NCBI RefSeq assembly: GCF_016918785.1
Contig: NZ_JAFFPT010000079.1
Coordinates: 497,501-560,431 of the forward strand
DNA length: 62,931 nt
Source of the DNA: Leptospira ainazelensis
GTDB taxonomy: Bacteria; Spirochaetota; Leptospiria; Leptospirales; Leptospiraceae
Direction: 5' to 3'
A program made the position numbers and the translations under genes. A model generated the notes under the pieces. That model was given only the letters and a program-made list of their open reading frames with translations, had not been told where the DNA came from and ran no database searches. Below, one piece after another: positions 47,759 through 60,151 of the stretch. How positions within the stretch are numbered: the stretch's first letter is position 1; the number at the start of each line of letters is the position of its first letter.

Positions 47759-47862
47759 AATCAACCGATTGTGTTTTGAATCGATCGATTCTTTTCCGCG
47801 CATTTTCAATCGGTTGATTGGAGCAGAAAGCGCGGTCCGTCTTTGGCAAAGCCAAAGACGGA
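47759..47862. terminator. Nested hairpins between convergent genes
   Basis: AATCAACCGATTG (47759-47771) pairs perfectly with CAATCGGTTGATT (47807-47819). Inside it GAATCGATCGATTC (47778-47791) is a perfect 14-base palindrome. A second hairpin, TCCGTCTTTGGC (47836-47847) with GCCAAAGACGGA (47851-47862) and an AAA loop, is perfect over 12 pairs. None has an immediate T tract. The site lies between the SpoIIE operon and the fliD-partner gene. Confidence 0.65.
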
Positions 47863-47898
47863 TTCGCCCAAACCTTTTTCCATGGAATTCTTTTTCTT

Positions 47899-48855
<957 letters not shown>

Positions 48856-48873
48856 TTCACTCTCCTGCTTGAA

Positions 48874-50793
48874 TCACTCGTTTCTGGCGCCTCTGAGATT
48901 GTTGTTCAGATACGCTCCCACGGCCTTGTTTTTTCCGACTCCCTGTTCCATATAAAGAAACTTGGATTTCAGTTTTTTCTCGTAACTTACGAGATGGTTT
49001 TCGTATTCTTTGATCTTCTTGTTGTTATCGGTGACTTGCTCTTCGAGCATCTTTACCTTTCCGGAAACTAAACCGCCCGCATACTGCGTATAAGGTTTTA
49101 CGTGTTCCAAAAGATCCACGGCGACTCCGGTATCCATCCTCGCATCCGAATTTGTATCGATCGCAAAAAGGTTTCGAACCGCGTCCGGATTTTCAGCGAG
49201 TTTGTTTTTGAGTTTTTCTTCGTCGAGAATCAGAAATCCGTCCTGGATATCGGCCCATTTGCTTCCGACGTTTCCGGTGCTGATTCCGATGTCGCTTAAC
49301 ATTCGGACAGGATTTTCACCCGCAACGGGGTAAGAAGAACTCGCGACCGTTTTCATTCCTGCTATCAGACGAAGAACCGTATGTTCTCCGGATAAAAGTC
49401 CGGTTTTGGTTTTTCCTTCCCAAAAAGTTTGTCCGATTTCTCCGCCGTCTTCCTTGCCGTCGTTTACTTGTGCGTTCTTATCGACTGCGGTGGATTCTTT
49501 AGAAAACTTTAATACGGTATTGTAAGCGGCGACGAATTCCTTGATCATCTCAAGACCCTTATCGGAATCGGTCTTGATATCGATGCTCACGGGGCCTTCC
49601 GTTTTTTTGAGAAGGTTCATCGAAACCCCGTCGAGAACGTCCGTCAAACCTTCGTTCTTCGGTCGATTGACTTCGATTCCGTCGACTAAGAATACCGCGT
49701 CCTTTGCTTCGGTGATTTCTTTCGCCGGTTTTGCACCTTTGAATTCTCCCGGAACGACTATGTGGAAGTTTTCTAGGACGACCGTCTTTCCGCTCGAATT
49801 TGCAAAAAGGATCTTATGGGCTTTCATTCCGGAAGGAAAACTTTTGAGATTGAGAACGATCTTTCCTTCCTGTTTGGAAGCGGTTTCCAAGATCATCTTC
49901 TCTTTATCGTTTTCTTTATAAAGAATTCCTAATTCTACTTTGTCTTCCGGCGCAAGCTGCGTCGGAGTGATGAGTTCTATCTTCGTATTCTTCTTCAATT
50001 CCGAGGTCGGAATTCCGAATTGAAACGAACCTACGCTTGCTACCTCGATCCATTTTTTTCCATTCTCTTCTTTGAATATAGGTTTTGCGTCTGCGGGAAC
50101 TCCGTATTTTTCGGATTGAAAGACAAGAATCTGATCCGCTTCGGGAAGAAGTTTGATTTCTTTCGGAGGATCGGCCGGCTCCGTCGCTCCCACAAGACCG
50201 GAAGCTTGGAGAATTCCGTTTGTATCTTCGAACTTGAGTTTTCGTTCTTTCCCCGAAAGACCGGCGGTTAACGTAAGAACGTAATTATCGCCGTCCACTT
50301 TTACAAGAGCTGTGTTTACAAGTCCTGCCGCCGAAACCTTAATGGCGGAGGCGAGATCACGGATCGTTCCTCCGGAGAATTCGATTTCCTTTTCGGAATC
50401 CCCCGAAAAAATTTTAAAACTTCCCGCGGGAATCTGTTTATTCGCGTCCGTTTTATCTCCGGAAACTTGATGGAAGGTCGCGAGTTCTTTCACTTCGATT
50501 TTGCGTTTTCCAGCGCTTGCGGAACGGGACGCGTCTCCGCTTACGACACCTTCCGGTTCGGAAACGATATTTTTCATGGCAAAGGGAGCGGTGAATGAGA
50601 TGAGTGCTCTGGTTTTATTCTGGAGGTCGGTGGTTACGACTTTTAAATCGTTCCACGCTTTGACTTGGGCTTTGTTAAACGAATTCTGTTGTTCAAGTCG
50701 GCGAATCGGTTTTCCTTCCAATTCCACCAGTTTTTTTACGATCAAATTCGTATCTTGACCGGAGCTAAGTCCTGGAATCGTAAATGCGGGCAT
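48874..50793 (-). CDS. fliD: Flagellar filament cap protein FliD (hook-associated protein 2)
   Basis: The 639-residue protein opens with PAFTIPGLSSGQDTNLIVKKLVELEGKPIRRLE, the HAP2 N-terminal signature, followed by helices of the leg region. The C-terminus has coiled-coil HAP2 structure: LLEHVKPYTQYAGGLVSGKVKMLEEQVTDNNKKI. The middle 'cap' domains are long and beta-rich. FliD caps the growing periplasmic filament and folds incoming flagellin. It is expressed before the adjacent helical protein gene. The C-terminal end (NNLRGARNE) is charged. Confidence 0.95.
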   Translation of the reverse strand: MPAFTIPGLSSGQDTNLIVKKLVELEGKPIRRLEQQNSFNKAQVKAWNDLKVVTTDLQNKTRALISFTAPFAMKNIVSEPEGVVSGDASRSASAGKRKIEVKELATFHQVSGDKTDANKQIPAGSFKIFSGDSEKEIEFSGGTIRDLASAIKVSAAGLVNTALVKVDGDNYVLTLTAGLSGKERKLKFEDTNGILQASGLVGATEPADPPKEIKLLPEADQILVFQSEKYGVPADAKPIFKEENGKKWIEVASVGSFQFGIPTSELKKNTKIELITPTQLAPEDKVELGILYKENDKEKMILETASKQEGKIVLNLKSFPSGMKAHKILFANSSGKTVVLENFHIVVPGEFKGAKPAKEITEAKDAVFLVDGIEVNRPKNEGLTDVLDGVSMNLLKKTEGPVSIDIKTDSDKGLEMIKEFVAAYNTVLKFSKESTAVDKNAQVNDGKEDGGEIGQTFWEGKTKTGLLSGEHTVLRLIAGMKTVASSSYPVAGENPVRMLSDIGISTGNVGSKWADIQDGFLILDEEKLKNKLAENPDAVRNLFAIDTNSDARMDTGVAVDLLEHVKPYTQYAGGLVSGKVKMLEEQVTDNNKKIKEYENHLVSYEKKLKSKFLYMEQGVGKNKAVGAYLNNNLRGARNE

Positions 50794-50824
50794 CTTGTCC
50801 TCCTAAGTTCTACATCGGTCGAAA

Positions 50825-50855
<31 letters not shown>

Positions 50856-50925
50856 GAGGGCTCTAAAAACCAATTGCCGATCTTAGAAATCCGTGGATTT
50901 TAGTCCCGATTTTCGTGGGGGAATT

Positions 50926-51651
50926 ATGGTATCGCCTGTTTTGGGAGAATTTTTAGGGACTTTTGTTTTGATCCTTTTGGGAAACGGAGTCGTCGCCGGT
51001 GTTTTGCTAGAACACAGTAAATCCAAGGACAGCGGTTGGATCGTGATCACCACGGGCTGGGCCTTTGCGGTGATGCTCGGAATTTTTACTTCAAACGCTT
51101 TCGGAAGTCCGGACGCACATCTCAACCCAGCGGTGACACTCGCCTTTGCGATCAAATCCGGAGATTATTCAAAAATGCTCATATACATTCCCGCACAAAT
51201 CGCAGGCGCTTTTACGGGAGCCGTCTTCAACTTTTTACACTATCTTCCGCACTGGAAAGAAACAAAGGAAAAGGGAAAGATCCTTGCTGTTTTTTCGACA
51301 GAGCCCGCGATATCTCACACCGCTTCGAATTTTTTCAGCGAATTCTTAGGAACCTTTTTATTGATTTTAGGAATCGTCTCCATTTTCTCTACGACGATGC
51401 AAGGATTGACTACCCATTTCGGAGCGTTCTTGGTTGGGATTCTCGTTTGGAGCATTGGACTTTCGATGGGAGGAACCACGGGTTATGCGATCAATCCGGC
51501 GAGAGATTTTGGGCCGAGGCTTGCACACTTTCTTCTTCCCATTCCCGGAAAAGGTCCTTCGAATTGGAAGTATGCGTGGCTTCCGGTAGTCGCCCCTTTG
51601 AGCGGAGCGGCGCTCGCTGGGTTTGTGCTGGCCTGGGTAGACTTGAAGTAA
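50926..51651 (+). CDS. Aquaporin/glycerol-facilitator (MIP) channel
   Basis: The ATG at 50926, 3 bases after GGGGG, gives 241 residues; a GTG at 50893 would add 11. Two NPA boxes are visible: HLNPAVTLAF and AINPARDFGPRL, each in half-helices, with six membrane segments. The Asp in INPARD is the aquaglyceroporin mark, so glycerol transport (GlpF-like) is likelier than pure water. No glpK or glpD is near. It is convergent with nothing on the right; the next region is non-coding. Confidence 0.9.
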   Translation: MVSPVLGEFLGTFVLILLGNGVVAGVLLEHSKSKDSGWIVITTGWAFAVMLGIFTSNAFGSPDAHLNPAVTLAFAIKSGDYSKMLIYIPAQIAGAFTGAVFNFLHYLPHWKETKEKGKILAVFSTEPAISHTASNFFSEFLGTFLLILGIVSIFSTTMQGLTTHFGAFLVGILVWSIGLSMGGTTGYAINPARDFGPRLAHFLLPIPGKGPSNWKYAWLPVVAPLSGAALAGFVLAWVDLK

Positions 51652-51904
51652 CCCTAAAACAAATCGTAAAAACGATGCAGTTTAGGATCGAGGTTTTGTA
51701 AGTTACATTATGAAAATATAAATTACCAAATCGAGAGAATTTCAAAAAGATTAGAATCGAAAGATTTATAAAGAATGTAAGTCTGTCCGAGTATATTTGG
51801 TACGAGACTTCCAAGTCCGTTTCAAGCACTTTACGCAGAAATACTTTGTCGAAACAAAGAAAGACAAAAGGCTTTTAAGGCGCGAACCAGGATTCAACTT
51901 TTCA

Positions 51905-52386
51905 ATGAAATCAAGATTAGAAACGATCCCCGTAAAATTACTAATCGGGAAAAGAATGACCATGTCGTTGCCCAAAATAAAACTGCGGACCTGTGGCGAA
52001 GTTTTATGACGAGAAAAAATGAAATCAAAAATCCCATAGGAACGGATTTGTATTCGATTCAAATCTACGATTCTTCTTACTTTGTAAACTTTAATCCAAA
52101 TAAAGAATTCGTAAAATGGGCTGCGATTGAAGTTCAAGATGCAGATTTGATCCCTTCCGAAATGGAAACCATTACGATTCCCAAGGGCCTTTACTCCGTT
52201 TTTCTGCACAAAGGTGGAGCAAGTGAAGGACCAAAAACGTTTCAATACCTCTTTGAAACTTGGCTGCCGAATTCAGATTACATTTTAGACAACAGACCTC
52301 ATTTTGAAAAATTGGGAGACAAATATAAAAACGAAAGTCCTGATTCGGAAGAAGAATTTTGGATTCCCATTCGATACAAAAGATAG
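51905..52386 (+). pseudogene. GyrI-like/AraC-effector-binding-domain gene with a frameshift
   Basis: Two reading frames match one protein. The first, from ATG 51905, reads MKSRLETIPVKLLIGKRMTM and stops soon. The second, from about 51967, reads VAQNKTADLWRSFMTRKNEI and continues to a stop at 52386 with NPNKEFVKWAAIEV, PKGLYSVFLHKGGASEGPKT and DNRPHFEKLGDKY. In related single-domain GyrI-like proteins the two pieces join as MSLA-x-N-K-T-x-L-W-R-x-F. One base seems missing near 51967-51970. It could be a true pseudogene or a sequencing error. Binding of small hydrophobic ligands is the family role. Confidence 0.75.
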
Positions 52387-52811
52387 AATCGGGCCGTCAT
52401 TCGCCAAACGATCCAATTCGGTTTTTCCAAACCGTAACTGCGGAAGTAAAACGGATCACAAAATTCTCTTTTGCTCTCCGGACCTTAGACGCGTTACGAT
52501 CAAGTACTTTTCCGAATCCCGTTAACCCAAGAACGCGAAGAGATATTGATCTCAATTCTTTTTCTTTTAGATGGAATATTCATCCAAGGCTTTCGCATGG
52601 AATTCTTAAATCCCTAATTCTTTCCGCTTTTTCCTGAGGATTTTTTCCCACGCCATTCTTTTGGCAGCTTAACGCCTCTGAGTTTTTCCATTTGTGAATT
52701 CTCCTTTTTTCCGAGCTTTTTACCCTTGTTCCAATTTTCCTGGAATTCCTGGTATTATCTTGTTACAATTAAACTAACAAGATAGATTGAAAAAAAGAAG
52801 AAAATAAAAAA
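52387..52811. other. Intergenic gap, no gene seen
   Basis: Between the broken GyrI-like gene and the convergent Rrf2 gene. No ribosome binding site with a good frame and no dispersed-repeat copy was seen. Some short frames run across the end of the pseudogene and look like shadows. Confidence 0.4.
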
Positions 52812-53255
52812 TCAATTCGTGAGGGACATTTTTTTCTGACACTCGCCTCGAACCTGCTCCATCACATCGGCGAGAGAGAATTCTCCGAGTTTGGCTTGGA
52901 GGGCGGCTTGAGCCTGGGCAAAGATACATTCAAGGGTGGGGAGAATTCCCATTCCAACAAAACAGTCTTGTTTTGGATGATCATGAACGTTAAAGAGACA
53001 ATCGGAATCTTCGATGGCCCTGTAAATGTCGGAAAGTAGGATCTCTGACGCCGGTTTCGCAAGGCTCGCACCCGGAACTCCTTGCCTCGTCAAAACGAGT
53101 CCCGCTTTCTTGAGTTTTCCGGTGAGGGTCCGAACAATGGCAGGATTGGTTCCCACGGATTCAGCAATCGTATCGGAAGTCGTATCTCCCCCGTTCCCGT
53201 TCTCCAGGAATGTGAGAATATGAATCGCGACCGCGTAACGACTGGGAATTGCCAA
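52812..53255 (-). CDS. Rrf2-family transcriptional regulator
   Basis: The 147-residue protein begins with a TTG codon (53255, AAGGA about 8 bases upstream) and reads AIPSRYAVAIHILTFLENG, the Rrf2 winged-helix start. The recognition helix is NPAIVRTLTGKLKKAGLV. Three Cys are in the sensor loop: DCLFNVHDHPKQDCFVG and LECIFAQ, not the C-x5-C-x7-C of IscR. The loop may bind an Fe-S cluster or sense thiol oxidation, as in YwnA-like regulators. It sits upstream of a repeat-rich gap and is divergent from ppk1. Confidence 0.88.
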   Translation of the reverse strand: MAIPSRYAVAIHILTFLENGNGGDTTSDTIAESVGTNPAIVRTLTGKLKKAGLVLTRQGVPGASLAKPASEILLSDIYRAIEDSDCLFNVHDHPKQDCFVGMGILPTLECIFAQAQAALQAKLGEFSLADVMEQVRGECQKKMSLTN

Positions 53256-53672
53256 GTTTTTGTTCCTTACACTGTATTCATTGTTTTAGACGAGTCCCTG
53301 CCAAGAAGAATTCGGCTTTTCTTTGGAATAAAAGTGATCGGCTTTTTTTGAAGTGCGGGAACTCCCTCTTTTTTTGAGAGAAGAATCGGATTCTTCTCTG
53401 GAATTTCTTGAAAAGTAGGAACTCCCTCGACTTTCGTTCCAAAAATGATTTCCTTAAACAACGAGTGCGGGAACTCCCCACTCTCGACATTCTTCCAAAA
53501 AAACCGCCAAAAACGTAGGATCTCCTCCGTCCAAAAAGAAGAAGGGAAACAAAGCTGTCATCGAAATCCTTCCAAGAATCATTGACTCCCCGCAAAGGAG
53601 GTTTAAACAGGAATAGAATCCCTCCTTCGGTCTTTTCTTCAGGGGGCTTCCCAGAATTTTCAGGATATCCAA
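53256..53672. repeat. Cluster of four dispersed-repeat copies
   Basis: AGTGCGGGAACTCCCTCTTT at 53352-53371, AAAAGTAGGAACTCCCTC at 53411-53428, AACAACGAGTGCGGGAACTC at about 53459-53476, and ACGTAGGATCTCCTC at about 53513-53527. All read in the plus direction. The third has AACAACG at the same distance as in the 59.8-kb tandem array and the copy at 7.4 kb. No gene. Confidence 0.65.
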
Positions 53673-55811
<2,139 letters not shown>

Positions 55812-55842
55812 TTACAAAACTTGAATATACGAAATTAGAATT

Positions 55843-57260
<1,418 letters not shown>

Positions 57261-57261
<1 letters not shown>

Positions 57262-58844
57262 TGATTTCCACAAACGGAGCCGGCGGGAAAAAACCGAGGA
57301 AAAAAAAGAAGAAGATTCAATCCGATCATAGGATCGTTATCCGCGCTCTAACCTTGGACGACTACGAAGACGTAAAAGAAATTATGGACATCGTCTTTCC
57401 CGAGTTCGACGGCGCTTGGAAAAGAAATCAATACGAATCTCAGATCACAAAATTTCCGGAAGGCCAGATCTGCATCGAAGACAACGGTAAAGTTGTAGGC
57501 GCCGCGATCAGCCAGATCATCAAGTGGGCCGATTACGGAGACAACCACACCTATGAAGAAATCGTCGGAAAGGGCGATCTCAAAAATCACGATGAGGATG
57601 GAGATTCTCTCTACGGCGTCGATATCTTCGTTCATCCCGAGTATCGCGGTCTTCGTCTCGGCCGAAGATTGTATGACGCGAGAAAAGAACTCTGCGAAAG
57701 ACTCAATCTCAAAAGAATCGTAGTCGGAGCGTGGATGCCGGGTTATGAAAACTACGAAGATTCTATGACTCCGGCGCAATACATCGAAAAAGTAAGAGAC
57801 AAAGAAATCTACGATCCCGTTTTATCCTTTCAATTGGCTAACGGTTTTCACGTAAGAAAACTCAAACGCGGCTATTTCGGAAACACAAAGGGTTTTAGCT
57901 CTTACGCGGTTCTATTAGAATGGTTGAATATATACTATGAAAAGGAAGAAACGACTCTTATTGGCGGTAAAAAAACCGTCGTCCGAGTGGGGGTCGTCCA
58001 GCTTCAGATGCGGCCCGTTACCGGAATCGAAGAATTGATGAAACAGGTAGAATTCTTTGTGGATACCGTCGCGGGATACAACGTGGACTTTGTTCTTTTT
58101 CCGGAATTCTTCAACGCTTCCCTTCTTTCAAAATACAACGATCGGAGCCCTTCCGACGCGATGCGCGCGCTTTCCAGCCACACGGAAAGTATCATAGAAA
58201 GAATGGTGGAGCTTGCAGTTTCATACAACGTGAATATCATCTCCGGTAGTATGCCGGAATACAGGGACGAAACCCTGCATAACGTTTCTTATCTATGCAG
58301 AAGGGACGGAACTTACGAAGAACAGTATAAACTGCACGTAACTCCGGATGAAGATTTCTATTGGGGCGTTAAAGGAGGATACAATCTTTCGGTGTTCAAC
58401 ACGGATTCCTGTAAGATCGGAATTCTTATCTGTTTCGACGTCGAATTTCCGGAGCTTCCTAGAATTCTTGCGGAACAGGGAATGGACATTCTTTTTGTTC
58501 CTTTTTATACGGACACAAAGAACGGTTACAACAGAGTTCGTCACTGCGCGATGGCAAGGGCGATCGAAAACGAATGTTACGTCGTGATCTCGGGTTCGGT
58601 AGGCGCGCTTCCTCACGTGGAGAATATGGACATTCAGTATGCTCAGTCCGCGGTTTTTACTCCTTCCGACTTTGCCTTTCCTCACGATTGTGTCGCCGCC
58701 GAATCAGTTCCGAACACGGAGATGACCCTGATTGCGGATTTGGATCTGGATCTTTTGAAAGAACTTCGTAAAAAAGGTTCGGTCAGAAACCTAACCAATC
58801 GTAGAAAAGACTTATACGAACTCAAATGGATCTATGAATCATGA
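57261..58844 (+). CDS. GNAT acetyltransferase-nitrilase fusion
   Basis: The 527-residue protein fuses two enzymes. Residues about 20-225 are a GNAT acetyltransferase with VHPEYRGLRLGRRLYDARKEL (acetyl-CoA loop, about 125-143). Residues about 240-527 are a carbon-nitrogen hydrolase with Glu282 (FPEFFNA), Lys357 (YKLHVTPDE) and Cys391 (LICFDVEFPELPR), the complete Glu-Lys-Cys triad. Fusions of this type exist in several bacteria; substrate unknown, perhaps acylated amides. A Lys-rich N-terminus (KPRKKKKK) precedes. The next gene overlaps its stop by 4 bases. Confidence 0.93.
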
Positions 58845-59188
58845 AAACATTTTCTATTACGATCATTCTTCTTTGGATTTTATTTGCCGCCCTTCAGTGG
58901 AACGATCCGGATCCTTGGCTCTGGATGCCGCTTTATCTCAGCGTCGTAATATTGTATTCAGGATTCTTAATATATCCTGAAAAAACTAAAATCTGGCTGA
59001 GAACTTCTTTGATTCTTTCCGCGATGTTTTCCGCGGGAACGGTCCTTGCGGCGATGCAGATCCAGAATTTCTCCTTTGACGACGAGGTGACGAGAGAAAC
59101 CGGAGGTCTGATTCTTTCCGCGATCGTTTCCCGCGTCCCGTCGTATATCATTCGGAAGAGAGAGACGAGTGCCGTTTCAAAAGGATGA
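58841..59188 (+). CDS. TMEM220-like membrane protein
   Basis: The 115-residue protein has three to four membrane segments and the motif ALQWNDPDPWLWMPLYLS, which I recall as the TMEM220 family hallmark. The function of that family is not known. It overlaps the fusion gene by 4 bases and the next gene by 20 bases, so all are co-translated. Confidence 0.85.
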   Translation: MKTFSITIILLWILFAALQWNDPDPWLWMPLYLSVVILYSGFLIYPEKTKIWLRTSLILSAMFSAGTVLAAMQIQNFSFDDEVTRETGGLILSAIVSRVPSYIIRKRETSAVSKG

Positions 59189-59798
59189 AATTTTTTCGTA
59201 TCACGAAAAAAGAAATTTTTATTCGGGTCTGATCTTTCTTTCCTCCGTTTTGATAGCGCTCACGCTCTTGATCTTGGCGACTTCCGGGATTCTTAAATTT
59301 GAAATTCCGGGTTTAAGCGCCGTTCAAAAGTTAGTCCTTTCCGTAAGCAAAGAAATCCAAAAACCGAGTTTGATCGGCGTCTTTTTTACTACCCTTTTCG
59401 GAGGTTTGTTTTTCTTTTATCTTCCCATCGAATTCTTATACATTCGCGCGACGTATTCCAAACTCGATGGGAGCGATTTGATTTCTCTTCATCTGCTCGG
59501 TCTCTTGATCTCGTTTTCGATCAATTATTTTCTGGGAAGAATCGCTGCTCGGGCCTGCATCAAACTGATCAGTCCGAAAAAATTTTATAGAATGAAAGGA
59601 TTTTTAAACCGCTATGGCGTTTTGGCGATTTTTGCATTTAACGCGCTTCCTTTACCGGCTCCGATCTTGAGTGCAATTCTTGGCGTCATTCGTTATAAGA
59701 AAAAAATTTTTTATCCCGTTTTCATCGCAGGACAATTTTCGCAGTGTATCGTGATTCTCTTTTTTGTTCGTTATGTTTTCTCGGGGAAGATTTTTTGA
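59169..59798 (+). CDS. VTT/DedA-like membrane protein
   Basis: The 209-residue protein starts at GTG (59169) and has about five membrane segments. The region VFFTTLFGGLFFFYLPIEFLY and the end NALPLPAPILSAILGVIRYKKKIF-YPVFIAGQF are like VTT/DedA (SNARE-associated) proteins, which move lipids or carriers across the inner membrane. It overlaps the TMEM220-like gene by 20 bases. A 52-bp tandem repeat array begins at the base after its stop. Confidence 0.72.
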   Translation: MPFQKDEIFSYHEKRNFYSGLIFLSSVLIALTLLILATSGILKFEIPGLSAVQKLVLSVSKEIQKPSLIGVFFTTLFGGLFFFYLPIEFLYIRATYSKLDGSDLISLHLLGLLISFSINYFLGRIAARACIKLISPKKFYRMKGFLNRYGVLAIFAFNALPLPAPILSAILGVIRYKKKIFYPVFIAGQFSQCIVILFFVRYVFSGKIF

Positions 59799-60019
59799 GG
59801 AGATCCTACTTCCGTTGTTCGAGCAAAGCTTTTCTGAGATCAAAAACGAAGGAGATCCTACTTCCGTTGTTCGAGCAAAGCTTTTCTGAAATCGAAAACG
59901 AAGGAGTTCCTACTTCCGTTGTTTAAACAAAGCTTTTCTGAGATCAAAAACGAAGGAGATCCTACTTCCGTTGTTCGAGCAAAGCTTTTCTAAGATCAAA
60001 AACGAAGGAGATCCTACTT
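59799..60019. repeat. 52-bp tandem repeat array, four full copies and a part
   Basis: Copies are 59799-59850, 59851-59902, 59903-59954, 59955-60006, then 13 bases of a fifth (60007-60019). Each opens GGAGATCCTACTTCCGTTGT (third copy GGAGTTCC) and ends ATCAAAAACGAA or ATCGAAAACGAA. Copies differ by only a few bases. The first 20 bases contain the dispersed element in inverted direction. The array begins directly after the stop codon of the VTT/DedA-like gene and is non-coding; 52 is not a multiple of 3. It is a VNTR candidate. Confidence 0.93.
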
Positions 60020-60094
60020 TTTCACTTTCCATTCCATAAGTTCTAATTTCCGAGAATTTTTCTAAGCGCTTCATTCTTTTCTTTCCATTCTCCC

Positions 60095-60136
60095 TTGACT
60101 CTAAACCCGGCAGCCAAATATTGAGAATCATTTTCA
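60095..60136 (+). promoter_or_regulatory. Promoter with Fur-type box before the TonB-dependent receptor
   Basis: TTGACT (60095-60100) and TATTGA (60119-60124) are 18 bases apart. TGAGAATCATTTTCA (60122-60136) matches the 7-1-7 Fur consensus TGATAATCATTATCA at 13 of 15 positions and overlaps the -10. This predicts repression by iron-loaded Fur. Leptospiral Fur/PerR family members vary, so the exact regulator is an inference. Confidence 0.78.
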
Positions 60137-60151
60137 AAATCGAAATCGACG

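Noticed and set aside
59799..60019. 52-bp repeats as a CRISPR array
   Set aside because: Units follow each other without unique spacers and no cas genes are near.
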